The notes under the pieces are model-generated. The model did no database searches and had not been told where the DNA came from. It saw nothing but the letters and a program-made list of their open reading frames with translations. Below are positions 32,347 to 47,300 of a stretch of DNA of 64,000 bases, in pieces. Source of the stretch: Bugula neritina (Eukaryota; Bryozoa; Gymnolaemata; Cheilostomatida; Bugulidae); assembly GCA_964035545.1 (NCBI GenBank), contig OZ037773.1, forward strand, positions 815,751 through 879,750, read 5' to 3'. The position numbers and the translations under genes were made by a program. Numbering within the stretch: the first letter of the stretch is position 1; each line of letters begins with the position of its first letter.

Positions 32347-35300
32347 TACACTGTATTGGGTGAGAGAAAAAAGCTTGACATTTTAATATGTTCATTTTAC
32401 AGCTATGTAAATATTTAACAAATGATATATAACTAAACTGTAAGTTTGCTAGTTTATATAACTTTCATCATATTTAGTTTTTATGCAATTGCCGTAATCA
32501 ATAAAATCTAAAGCCATCTTTCCGACTAAAGCATGCTATATTGTAACTAGGAATAATTTCAAAGTCAGAGTTTATGATAATATAGTTTTTCAAGCATTAA
32601 TATAATATAACATTATGTCAGTGTGATTAATTTATAATATTCCTAATTTACAGTGTCTTTATCTCAAACTACCACGGCTACCACCACTACAGGTATAATA
32701 TATTGTATAGTTTTGTAATGTTATGTGTTCTAACTAGAAACTTAAGTTTATTAAATGATTCTAAGATGCTGAGCAGGTACTTAGAAAAGAGCTAAAAAAA
32801 AACTTACAAATTGCTTACATAACTTAAATTTCAATTAAAGATACTAAGGAGAAGAGGTTAATATTCAGCGAGTATATTTGTTATGCCATGGTATCAGTTT
32901 TACATAAGCCTCTAGACTGGCTGAAAAAACTGTCACCAACTTCCTTTTTTGTTGACAAGTCAAAAAAATGTATTGACCAGCTTTTGAAAATAAATTGCAT
33001 GCTAGACTTGAATCTTGTTTGATAACTATAGAAAATCAAACTGACCTGATTCTTTTATGTATACTTTTAGGACTGGGAACAGTCACTATCAGCGGCCCCC
33101 AGGAAGTTTATCTACACGGCACATCCCAACTAACCTGTCGCGCGTCTGGATTCACTAATCTCGCTCAGCTTAGTCTTCTGGCTGGTCCCAGCATGCAAGT
33201 AGTCGTTGGCTGTCAGATGTCAGCAGGGAATATGATTGGACCAGTTGCCCCAGTTAATGGTGCAGGAGTTGTTGTTGAGGGCATCACATCAAACCAGTGC
33301 AACACACTTTTCTCTTCTAGTGGCTTTTCTCTTCCGATAGATTTCACCATTGTAGACGCAAACATGATGGGACCCTTTATCTGCAGTGCATCTGTGTCTT
33401 CTAACTCTAGCCTGAATTCTAGTCCGTTGACTATCACTAGCTTCAAAAGTGAGTAGCTCATTTTTTCCCGCTCTTTCCCTGAAACTCATACTATATAATG
33501 ATAAAAATTCCAGCAGAGTTGAACGACATGTATGAAACATAACAATTGACAATGTAATGAAAGGGTGTTTGCTAACATTACATAAACACATCGCGTATAA
33601 TAAGTAAAATGAAAATTTAACATTCAAGCATACTCGAAAATCTTTTTCTAAAAAGTCTGGTGAAAGTAATTATATGAATGCCAATATAGTTTTTTTGAGC
33701 TGAAATTACATGGTGTAATCATTGCAAAGAATTGTAGAATAAGCTCTAAGCCAGGTAGTCCAATAATTTTAATATCAATGATGAGAGGTTGCTAGCATAC
33801 CTCTATTATATGGAATATAATTAAATATTTTTTTATATAATAATTATTGAAAATTAGAAAGCCAAGATTTTTATAAATATTTGCTCTACACATAAGCCAT
33901 ATCAGCATTTGAAGTTTTTACATGATATTATATAGTAACAATGTGATATAGTAAAAGTAGGCTAATAAGTAAAATAAATAAAAAGCAGTAACAATATAAT
34001 GTAGTAATGATGCAATATAGTAATATGATGTGGTATTGATGTATAACATGGTATAATAATACTATAATTTAGCAACAATATAAAACAGCCATGGTACATA
34101 CATATGTAATTGTAATGCATATAATATTATTGTAAGAATTTAGTATACAGTAATAATATTACAATATATAAGTAATAATATAAAATACCTATGATATATA
34201 GTAATACTATAGCATTAATATAGTAATAATATAAAAAACTCACACAAGTTTATAGTCGCTATCCCTGTGAGAAACCCCTGATGAAAAGGGTTTTTGCTAG
34301 AACGAGCTAAGGACTTGTTTAAATGAGGCACAGGAGCAATTATGACTGGATGCTCTTCCTAGCATCACCAATGGCCTTTGTCGGGGTTCGAACCCACAAC
34401 TTCGTGTTCACAAAGCAAACGCTTTAACCCCTAGACCACGAATATAGTAATAATATGACTTATTTAAAATAATTTAGATAATAGAGTAACATGACATAGT
34501 ATTATAGTATAAAATAGCCAGCTTTAGTTTAATCTGATCAACTCAAATAATATTTATGGTACGAGTTTTAATTTTAGATTACTTTCATTATTATAGATGA
34601 TCATTTTTTAGAAAGCAAATAGAATTTTGCTTACTATGATTTTTAGAGATTCTGATTGGTAATTCACTTGAATTCATAACTAAAGCTACCAAATAGAATT
34701 TCTAACAACTAGTTAATCTTCATCACTACTGCTGAAACGCAGAGCTTTATTTTTCAACTACGAAATTTTTTGATAAAATTGGAATTATTTATTCAAAACT
34801 TGTTTCAAAGGTGCTGACGTACACAGATGACTAACATGTTTGCTTTTCTCTTCAATATTCTTGTATTGATATGTGATGAAAATATCACATACATGTCCCC
34901 TGAAATGGGCTGCAAACTTAAAATTATTAACAACTAATCCTTTTACTTTGATTAGCACAATAGAACGTTTGGTTACTTTTCTAGATCCTGGGACCGTAGA
35001 TTTACTGACAGCTCTTTCAGGAAGTTTACCTGTGTATATTGGAGAAGTAGCAGGCTTTTCATGCTCTTCTTTGAGTTTCACTTCTCTGTCTCAACTATAC
35101 CTAAAGTTTGAGAGCTCAAGTGGAGATGTTGTTCTAAGTGGCTGTAATGGAACCAGTTCTAATCACCAGGGAAGTCCTAGTAGCTACGGAATTCCTGTTT
35201 TATCAGACAGTGAATGCGCAGGTGCCTTTAATCAACGGGGTTTCAGTATCCAGCTGGATGTTATAATAATGGAAAACCTGAGAAACGGTTCATTCTCCTG

Positions 35301-38300
35301 CGTTGGAATAGAAACTGATTTAGGGCACTTAGAGGTCAATTCTGGGACATCATATAGCCCGACAGATGTCAGAGGTAAGTAACAACTTTACCTGTACCAA
35401 GTATGATACACAGTAAACTTATTAATCTTATCAGGTGTAACATAGAGCAGATTTATCTAAACCAAAAGTAGTAAATGCTATCTATACTCAATAAATATGT
35501 GTAATATTCTATAGAAAGAAAATCAATCCAAGTATCAATTATCCAGTGTTTGCCATTAATTGCTGGTCTCCTTTTCATTTGCAGGCCCTGTAGCTGTAGA
35601 CATCACTATCCCAAATGAGTTCTATCTTTATGGGACATCTACTTTCACATGTAATGCAACTGGATTCACTAATATCACTCAACTTCAACTGATAGAGGGT
35701 CACACCAATAGTGTTATGGCAGGATGTCGGCTAGGTCTTGGAGGAGCTGTCGGCCAATCACCCTCTCATATTCCTGGACTCAATGCTCAAGCAATCTCCG
35801 ATCATCAGTGTGCCAATATCTTCTCTGCTACTGGTTTTGCACTGTCCATAAGTGTAACTATCACTAATGACATGGTGGTGGGACCATTTTATTGCTATGC
35901 TCAAGTTCTCCCACCTAGATTCTTTTCCTCTTCCCTTATCTCAATTGCCCAGTTTAAAAGTGAGTTTACTTTTCTTTTATTATTCCTATGTATCACACAG
36001 ATTTTCATTAAATACTAAAAGCACTTTTTGAGTCAAAACAGATGGTTGAAAAGAAGTAATCAGGTCTGCAAATAGTAAAATGACAGAGAATGTAAAAATA
36101 TATCTGTAGCTCCACCTGACAAAGGCTATTTGTGCAACACGTATTATTTAAAAATATACTGATTGCGTCATAGCAGGGTCAGCATATGTTTTACATTATA
36201 ATTAACAAAAGATGGTGAATAAGAGATAAAAAAACTAATACTCTTATGTGTCGGGGCCAGGAAATATACTTTGATGAATACTGCTGCTAGATTTAAAACA
36301 AATATTAAGAATTTATAGACTTTAATGGCTTTTGTCACTTAGCCTTCTTTTGATTGGTCGCTAATAGCAGAATATGAGACTCTATCTTTTTCATTCACAT
36401 TATCCAATCACGTTTTATAACATGAAGAAACATAAAGTAAAAACTGAAAACTATTATCAAATTTCTATGACAAACTTGTACTTCAGTAAACTGTTATTGA
36501 ACTCTACTTTTATTGAACTATATACTCTTACTGTATCATACTTTTACTATGTAACTATTCTCTTACTATACCACGCTTTCACTGTAAAAGCTTAACTTTA
36601 CTAATTGACATGGACATAAAGTATACACAAACCATACATACTCACAAATCATGCACAGATTATATGGGGCATATATACAAAACATATATACTGTATATAT
36701 AATATCATGCGCATAATTACTTTCATGTCTAAAATGTGTTGGAAAATTCAGCAGAAAAAATCATGTTTTAGGTTAAGGTATACTTCTAATAACAATTCGA
36801 GTTGAAATCAATGCCAACACAGCGTCTTTCAATATAATGATTTTAAGAACCAAAAATCTATAATGTTGATATGTTGATATAGATATAAAACATCTGTTTT
36901 TTTCAGTGCCTGGGACCATAGATTTGATTACACCGTTCACATTGACTTATCCTTGGTATATTGGGAAAGCAGAATTTTTGAACTGCAATGCTATAAATTT
37001 TATTTCTCTGTCTCAACTATACCTAAAGTTTGAGAGCTCAAGTGGAGATGTTGTTTTAAGTGGCTGTAATGGAACCAGTTCTAATCACCAGGGAAATCCT
37101 AGTGGCTACGGAATTCCTGTTTTATCAGACAGTGAATGTGCAGGTGCTTTTAACCAACAGGGTTTCATTATCCAGTTCAATGTTATTGGAATGGCAAATA
37201 TGAGAAATGGTACCTTTACTTGCATTGGAGTAGAAACGGAACTCGGGTATCTCCAGGTCAACTCTTCAAATACTACAACAGAACTTAAAGGTTTGTTATC
37301 ACTCTGTGTACAGATTGAGCTACTTCCAAGGGCACCATTCCTGATATTATATTGCACCAGTTTTTTCTTGAAATGGTTTTTATTTCTAAAATCATATGAT
37401 GGTAGTTTTCATTTTGTTGAAGTGCTTTCATCATAACAAAGCTATGTTTTACTTGTCTGCATAGTTACTACATAATATTCAAATAAACTCTTTTCTGTAC
37501 TGCATTTTGAATTAGTAATTTTCATGCAGCTAATTATAATATTATTGTGTTGCAGTTGCTCCACAGTCAATTAATTTAACCATTTCTCCACCGGATGTCT
37601 ACGTTGGTCAGATATTCTCTTTCAACTGCTTTTCAACACCACCAGAAGCTAATTCTGTGTTCAATTACTGTAAGTTGCTCTACTATTTTACTTCAATCAT
37701 ATATATTTATGCGCATATTCAAGCAGATATTCTGAGTTTGCCTAGTGATTAAAGTAGGTAAATTTTAAAAGTAAATAATTACAAATATTGCAAGCTTATG
37801 TCACTCAAGCCATTGCAACTTAAAGACCACATAGAATACTCCCGCAAGTTCATAGTCACTATGTCTGTGAGATTCCTGATGGAAAACATTTTTGCTAAAT
37901 CAGGCCCAGAACTTATCCAAATGGTACACAGAAGCAATTATGACTGAATACTTTTTCTAACAACATCATTTTCCTTTGCTGGGTTTGAACTTATGACTTT
38001 GGGCTTTAGCCCCGTTAAACCACAGTTGCTTCTTAACTTAGACTACATAGTTTGTGGATCTGAGAACCTTTTGCTTATAATGAAATATTATTATTTTTAA
38101 TACCTTTACATTATCTGCTCTCTCTTTGCACTAGATGTGACTAGTTCTACTGGGACTCTGTTATCGGCATCCTCTTCTTACACTCCGACAGCACAAGACG
38201 TACCTTATATAGACATCACTTGTGAAGACACAGCTCACCCTTATGCTGTCAATGCTGCCGTAAATCGAACAGAACGTAAGTTAGTACTCTTCTTAATCTA

Positions 38301-41300
38301 GCTATAAGACCTGCCAATAGCTCTAGCTTTGTAGATTACCTGTAACTTGATTTAAAACTGTTTTATTCATGTCAGAATCTAGTACTAAGGCAGAAACAAA
38401 CCAAAACAGTAAACTACTCCAGATTTATTTACTTATTCAAAATATTAGACTAATTCATCAACAAATTTAATAAGAGGTGGAGGACATGGTGCGTCGCCCA
38501 AGAGGAAGTAACAGTGAGGCCCAACTTTTTGCTAAATTCTGGCGGCTGAGATTTTCATAAAAGCTGTTTAAATTTTAATATTATATTTTCTAATGTTTTT
38601 AGTCTAGCCAAAGAAGTTGTATATAACCTTAGATAGAATGAAAACAGGTCAAATATAAAAGCAATGATTGCTTACTACATGCTTTTAAACACAACAATGG
38701 TAATTACCAACATAATGAAAAATATTTTTATAGGACAGTAAATACCAAATTTATCATAGGTAGGATTTTTATGATTTAATATCTTAGAAAAATAGAAAGG
38801 GGCCGATCAGTGAGCAAACATGACGGTAACGAAACCAAAGATCTATAAAGTTTATATAATATGTTAGGTAGTTGTTATTAGCACATATTGCTTTTACATG
38901 ACTCTACAATTAATACATTAGGTATTTTGTTTAATTTAAGAAAGTCAATAAATGCTACATACATATTCCAAGATCACTAATTGTATAACTAAACTACATA
39001 ATAGAAATTTGCCTACTTTAGCAACATTTTGTAAAAATCTATTTTTACTTCGGTATAGACAAAGTGCATGCCACAAATTGGCAATAATCTTAAAACAGCA
39101 TGACTAGAGGTGAGAGATCAAACTCATACTGACGCTACATATTTTAGGCTTGATTATAATGACTACTACTACCACTAGTAGTACTACAACAACACTAGCA
39201 CCAGTCACTACAGCACCACCAGTCACTGCAGCACCACCAGTCACTACAGCACCACCAGTCACTGCAGCACCACCAGTCACTGCAGCACCACCAGCCACTA
39301 CAGCACCACAGGTCACTACAGCACCACCAGCCACTACAGCACCACCAGTCACTGCAGCACCACCAGTCACTACAGCACCACCAGTCACTGCAGCACCACC
39401 AGTCACTACAGCACCACCAGTCACTACAGCACCACCAGTCACTACAGCACCACCAATCACTGCAGCACCACCAGTCACTACAGCACCACCAATCACTGCA
39501 GCACCACCAATCACTGCAGCACCACCAGTCACTGCAGCACCACCAGTCACTACAGCACCACCAGTCACTACAGCACCACCAGTCACTGCAGCACCACCAG
39601 TCACTGCAGCACCACCAGTCACTACAGCACCACCAGTTACTATAGCACCACCAGTCACTACAGCACCACCAGTCACTGCAGCACCACCAGTCACTACAGC
39701 ACCACCAGTCACTACAGCACCAGCTCCGATCACTGCACCACCATCTTCAAACACTTCTACAATGAATAGTCAGTTTATTTAATATACATACAAGTTGCTT
39801 TTTATCATCGGTGAATGCTGTAAAATAACCAAAGTTTTATTTTTCCATCAGGGTTGTGAGCAAATAGGTCAATCAATAACCAGTTACAAACACTCTCCCC
39901 TGACTTATATAACACTCATTATATCAAGCTATGCTGTTCACAGGTAATTCTTCCTAGTTATCTAAACACATTTATCAGCTGTTGGTGTTATATTCTAGAT
40001 CCTGCAGTAACTCTTCACTCAAACACAGACACCTTCCCAGATTTCTATGTTGGACAATCAGTAACTTTCACTTGTCACGCTACTGGATTTGTCTCCCTTG
40101 AGCGAATGCACTTTGTATACAAAAATACATCTAATCCCTCATTTGTTGGTTGCAAAGATGGTAGCATTGATAACGCTAATGGTGTGACCACAATTGAAGG
40201 GCCAGACTCTCAGCACTGTCTGTCAACAGCCAATAATATTTCTGAATTTCAGTTCACAGCTACACTGAATATAACCGCAGATCTGGCTAATGATGAGTTT
40301 GATTGTGGAACATACGACAGAAACCTGAATATGGTGTTCAGATCCACTCCCATTTATGTTACTACTGTTAGAGGTTTGTGATGTGTCTGACCAGTTTCAT
40401 TATGTATACAGCAAACCTATATATTCTATAAATACGTGATTGTTGAAGTTCCTACTGATTATAACTAGCACAGTTTGGTCTTAGAGTTTCATTTAACCAG
40501 AAAACAAAAGTTTAAAATAAATACTCGTACCATTCCTTTAATTCCACTACTGTGCCTACAGCTTTACCAAAATATTGTCATCACAGTTTTTTGCATTTAC
40601 TGTTTTATACATTTCTAGTTCCTCCCATGTCCGAAGATGTTGATGTAGACATTCAACCGTGGCCTATAGTAGAGAATGCCCCATTTACCATCACGTGTTC
40701 AACTCCATCCAATAGCGTAGTGTATAATTACAGTACGTATAAAAACTAAGATATAAAAAAAAAGAATTTAGCTCAAGTTATTAGCATTTTTGAAAACACA
40801 AGCATATATCTGTATGCGTTTTTGTGAATTAAAGTAACTATAATATGAATGTTAAAATAGGTTTAAAATTGATATATGATTATTGAATAACTTTTTTAAT
40901 AACCTGTCATCAGTATAAAAAGTTAAATTAAAATGTAAATATTATAATATAATAATTAGGATAAAAATATCAGCTTTGTGTTTTGCTTGTTTAGGGATTG
41001 AGAGCAGAGATGGTCAGTTATTGAGTAACACCAGCACTTACACTCCTACAAGTAGTGACGTCTCAGGGATTAGAGTAAGCTGTACTGATCAGAATCATCC
41101 TAACTGGAGACCTCAAGCAAGAGCCCTTGTTATTGCAACTGTCTGTAAGTTTACAGGCTATCAAACTAAATTTTATGCTATCCAAAGCCAGTATAGTCTA
41201 ATTAAATAATATGATTCATAAATCAAACGCATGCATCCATATCGTCTTAAAAGATTTCATGCAAGTTGATAGTCGCTACCCCTGTGAGAAAGGTTTTTTT

Positions 41301-44300
41301 TGTTAAAGCAGGCCTTATTTAAATGAGGCACAGAAGCAACTTTGACTGGATGTTCTTCCAGACATCACCAATGGTCTTTGTCCAGGTTTAAACAAATGAC
41401 ATTGTGTTTACTAGGCTAACGCTCTAACTTCTAGACCACGACTGCTTCCTACATTCATATCATCTTATGATTAATCAAATTAATTTTTTAGCATATGGAA
41501 TACTTTCGCTCTCCCGGCTTTCTAACAACGAGTCTGTGTTCTACGTTCAAGTGCCAACTATTTTGACTTGCAATGCTGCCAACTTCACAAACCTTGGTCG
41601 CTTAGATTTGGTGTTCTACAACACATCATCCCAGGAGGTAGAGTTTAAAGGAGGGTGTACTATGGATGAATATGGTGTCTGGTCACCTAATAGAACCAGC
41701 TCTCTCTCTAATGATCTATACATTAGATCGAATACAGGAAACGGTTGTCTAATGGCTCATTCTGATTCGGCAGTCAACTTTACCATAACCCTGAGAAATC
41801 AGATATTGAAGGGCTATTTCTATTGTGAGGCTACAGACTTTGCCACTGGTGACACAGTGTATTCAAATAGCATTCATCCAACAATTATTATAGGTGCGTC
41901 GAGTAATATCTCTATAGTCTAGACTAAGCATAAGCGCTTAACGAACAACAAATCTTTTGATACTTCAACAAGAATTCCACACACATAAATTTGGTTCTAA
42001 TGCTTTCAAAGATAGCGCAAAGACTTACCATATAAAATGGACTTTTGTCTGTAAAACTAGAATAATTATGTGAAGTTTCTTTTTAAAATTTATTTAAAAA
42101 TGTCACACACAGTAGTAGTTGTCAGCAAAATTAAAACTTTACTGACAACTCTCATTTGTACAGTGTACAGTGGTATAAATTTGCTTTTAGTAAAATATAA
42201 TTTGCTAACAACAGCTTTGCAAAATTTATAGAATGAAAGACGTGCACTAATAAGAGTAAAAAGTTTAAATCAGTTATCAATTTTATTTATACACCAGCTA
42301 AAAAATAAGTGCAGAAGTAGTATGCTTTCAATGCTTCAAGGTCTTCAAGCATTCAAGGTTTAAAATTCTGACCGCATAAAACCTGCACCAAACAGCCCAG
42401 TTTTGTTGCAGTGAAAGGTTTTTGCTCTAACAGGCTTGCAATAGCTCAGGTCTTTTGACTTGAGACTTTTTGATAAAAAACACAGCAAGTATTTCAATAA
42501 TTTATTCAAGTATGTTTTTGCAGTGAATACATTATTAGGTACTTCTAAACAGTTTTTCACTGTTTTTCGGTTCCCTTTGTTGTTTTACATTGTAAAATGT
42601 ACTTTCCCATTTTGACAGACATTCAACGTTGTCAAAAATTTTTTTAGCTGATCTATGCTGGTAATGCAGAATTCTATATTTTTATTATCTTGATATTCAA
42701 TTATTGCAGAACCGACTATTTCTATCAATACAAGTTTGAATCTAAAAACTAACAGATATGTTGGAGAAGAAGTAGAATTTAGTTGCCATGCATCGGAGCT
42801 TCTTTCTCTCAATTCCGTGATCTTGGAATATAGAGAGCACAATTTCAACACATTTGTTGGATGTAAAAATGGTTACATTTATACTATCAACACCTCTAGC
42901 ATTACCCTACATGGGCCGGACAATCAAGATTGCCTGCCAACAAGCGACAATATCACAGAGTTCAATTTCACAGCAAAACTGAATGTTACTGCAGATTTGG
43001 TGAATGGGCGGTTTCAGTGTATTGGATATGACAGGGTTCACAGTCACCCTTTCTTCTCAAAAACAGTAGACTTCCACAGAATTGTTGGTTGGTCATAATA
43101 GATATATATGTATGCATGTAAACTTCTTTAAAGTTTTTTTTGTATTTTGCATTCCATGGGCTTTTTTAGGTAGCAGAATTTTTAGGTGTGGTAAAGGTAT
43201 TAGTTCAGGTTTATTCACAAAATTATGAACATCGACTTAGCTTTACTTGAGATATTGAAACTTATTTTGTTTATTCAGAACCTGAAGTGACTCAGATTTT
43301 GAGTAACCCTGAATTCTACCTAGATGAAGAGATCAATGTGACTTGTCAGGCTTCAGGGTTTCACACTTTACATGGTCTGATGTTAGTCTACAGAAATGCA
43401 ACCACCACTTTAGAAACTGGTTGTGTGGAAGGGGTTCAAGTACATGGAAATAAGACTGGTATACCAGACGCGGATTGTACAGATACATCAGCTGATCAAA
43501 GTCACTCAAGCTTTGTTGTAAGGTTCAAAGTTCACATGAACATGCTTAGTGCAACCCTGACCTGCCAAGCATTTGACAGCCATCTTGATCGACATGAGAG
43601 CAGCTTGATTACTATTATTGATCATATCAAAGGTTTGCAATAATTTAATTTACCAATGAAATGTGCAGCCTTTATCAAGGCTGTTTTAAAAATTAGCTGG
43701 CGAGTCTAGAACAAAAACCTAATATTAATGTTTTGATTACATTGATGAACTTATTTACAAAAAATCTTTAAATTTTTGAAAAATTAAACAGCAGTGATAT
43801 TGCAAAAGTTTCAGCCAAGAAGTAATAATGGCTTTATATTATGTACATGAGATATACTGTTGGTATAAATTGTGATAAAATTTATGACTCCAGGATGCTG
43901 TAAACCAAAACACACACAACAAGGTAGTAAGTAAAGTACCTACTTTACATTGCCCCATTGAACATTTCTCAATATTGTATTTTATAAACAGTAGCACTAT
44001 AACCCTGTTACCTGCAAAAATTAAAATGGTTATAGTGAGAAATTATAGTCTGTTTCTCTGTCTTATATAAAAAAAACATATTTTTGCTCAACTTGGTTAT
44101 TATTTAGAGTGACATTTTGAAGTGAGTTCAATATTGTGCAACCAGAAGATCTATGAAAATTACAAATCCTATAAATTCCAAAATCATTAGTAGCTTTAGT
44201 AACTGATCTTCTTAGATTTAGTCACCTAACCTAAAACCTATTTACCCAAAGTGGCGATAGTTGGTCATATCAGTAATTGGATGTAAATATGTTGTAGATC

Positions 44301-47300
44301 CTCCTGGGCCAATCAGTATGACTATTAATCCTTTTCCTATTGAAGAAGGTCAACCCTTTACGTTTGAGTGTGAATCAGATTCCAGTCCAAACTCTACTTT
44401 CTCCTATTGTAAGTGGCTCAATTTACTTAATCTAGTACACATCAGCAATTTATGACCAAAAATTCAAGGTTGTTCAAAATTAATGAAAATTTGCTATATG
44501 GGGTAACTTTATGTGCTGATTCTGAATATGCAAAGTAAAAAAGGCTAGAAGGGGGTTATGCAGCAGTAAAGCGCAACGTCGTCGTCATATGAGCGAAATT
44601 GCAGTTTATCTCAAATCACCATGCCTAACAATAAAGTTTGTTGAAATAACATTTTATTAGTTATTTCAGCATTAAAACTTAAGTCATGTTTGTTGATTAG
44701 CTAGAAGGGGGTCAACAGTCGTAATGACGCAACGTCATTACCTCTTAAAATAATTTAGCTGTCGTTATTATATTGCACATATTTTATCCTAAAGTTAAAC
44801 TTTTTATCTTGGGAAACTACTTCTACTGTTGGTGGGTGTGACTTTTTCAAAAAAATCTATGTGGAAACAGTTTTCTGTTATAACTGATGCTCAGTAATTG
44901 ATGCATCATCTGATAGAGTAGCTTGCCTGAACCTCACACTGCTTATATATTACTAGCGTATTAAAATTTAAGTGCCCAATTATGTAAGTTCATAAGTCAA
45001 CTGCAAATAAATAAATCAGAATGGTTTCTAACACTCATTTATTTTTGAAATAATAAAATACAAGCAACTTGTTTGCATAATTTCTTAGATTTTCAGTTTT
45101 TCAACTCTAGTATTGTGCCATTTCCCCACCACTCAATGAAGTAGACACTTGGTTCACCAGGAGTCCTATTATAACCACTAAACGAAACAATAAAACATAG
45201 TTATATACATACTATATACAAGTTATTATATACAATAAGTACACACATATATATATATACAAACTCCATCAGCCCTGCCCATGTAATTTAGAGACATTCC
45301 TGTAAAATAAATAGAAGCAGTTTAAATAAATGATTACATGCATTATGAACCAAACTGATTGATTTACAATGTTAATTTGCTCTAACTATAAAGATTAAAA
45401 GTGTAAGAGTAACTAACCCAAGCCTGGTCAAATTCAGCCCAGTACTCATCTGACTCCATGAAATCATCATGATCTGACTCTGTTTCAAAAACTTCAGGAT
45501 TTTTCCAAATAGTCTAAAATAAAAGAAAGCCAATTTTTTTGTATGTAAATTCAAGAATCTGAAAACTGCTTAGAATGGATATCTATGCCTATTATCTCAC
45601 GCCTCCATATTATCTCTATCTTGAACTTCAACCTGAGTCTTCTGAGTGTCATCTAGCTCACTTTCAGAGTCACTGAAGTCAACAGCTACCTAGAAAAATT
45701 AAATTTTTTCCATAGTTAAATGCAACCCTTAGATTAGGTGCAGTATTCATAGGCAATTTGTAAGTTCATTAACAGGAGAATAAATCAAATAAATTATTTT
45801 TCAGTCAAACAACAATTGTAAAGGAAGCAAGATCTTATAGTTACGAGACAAGTTTTTCAAACCGACAGGCATAGCTTCACACCTTGAACTCGATTCTTAG
45901 TCTGAGAGACAGCTGTTTAGATCTATTTTTAGTTTATCTGTTTAACTCAATTACTTATGTTTTAGCTGTACTCAGAGGAGATGTGACTATTACAGCCACT
46001 AACACTTACACTCCTGTGGTACTTGATAGACATAACTTACACATTATGTGTATTGATACATACCACATGCACTGGCAGGGAGGAAATACCTCTCTCACAA
46101 GACACATTTCAGCATATTGTAAGCCAACCCAACACTTATAATAGATGACATTTTGCAGTGTATAGTACACTACAAAGATGTTGATATATTGTATGTATTT
46201 AAAGACAGAAAAGTTTTATCAGCCAAGAAACAACTAAATATTTTGACATCAAACAAAAATCAGACTATAAATCATAAAAGCAAGTTTATAAATATAAAAA
46301 TGCTATCCTTTAGACTCTATAATAAACCTGTACACTTGAAAACAAATGTATTTGGAATAAATTACCAAACTCTTTCTTATATAGCTACATATGAATCTAC
46401 AGACGTGTCATTCGAGTTTAATTTATCGTGTTTTTTTAAAGCTCACATGATTGATATTCTAAACTGATCATATATTTGATTATATTTTTCTAGCTGATGC
46501 TGAAGTCAACATATCTTATGTATCCAATGGAGATCCAGCTTTCTACCTTAATGACACAACTACTCTAACTTGTTCAGCTTCAAGCTTTACTTATCTCCAT
46601 TCTATTCAGCTGCACTTTTCCGGCATGTCTAATAACTTTACGAGTAGATGTTCATACCATCATGGTGCCTGGCACGCTGAAAGTACCGTGACACAAATGG
46701 GAGAGTTTGATTTCTCTCCAGTTTTCACTGATAACCAATGTGAACACATAACCAACCACTCAAGTATGGTGAACATGGTTATCAGTGTAAAAAACAGTCT
46801 CAGTATAGAAAATGGTTCATTTGTTTGTTCAGCTCATGAGGGTCTTACAGGGGAACATCATGTAACTTCTTTGGCAATTCACTCATTACTTGGTAAGGAA
46901 TCAGTTATTAACCAAAAACACATTATTTTACTTTTGTGTAAAGTTGCTGTGTACGCATTGCATATGCAAATAGTGTCGTAATTTCAATGCTTCCATTTCT
47001 TGTTTCTAGTTCCTCCCATGTCTGAAGATGTGGATTTAATCATTGAGCCATGGCCTATAGTAGAGAATGCTCCATTCACAGTTACATGTTCAACTCCATC
47101 CAAGAGCGTAGCATTTGATTACAGTACGTGCTATCCCATTACTTATCTCTTGCCACTCTTGAAGCAGAGTTGCCACACAGACCTCGTAGCGCAGTTTTGA
47201 TTACCAGTAGTCTAAAAATTAGTTGTGTGCAGATTTCAAGCAAATTTCATACATGCAAAATGCTGAAGGACGAGTGCAGAAGGCTGGTGTAGAAATGCTC

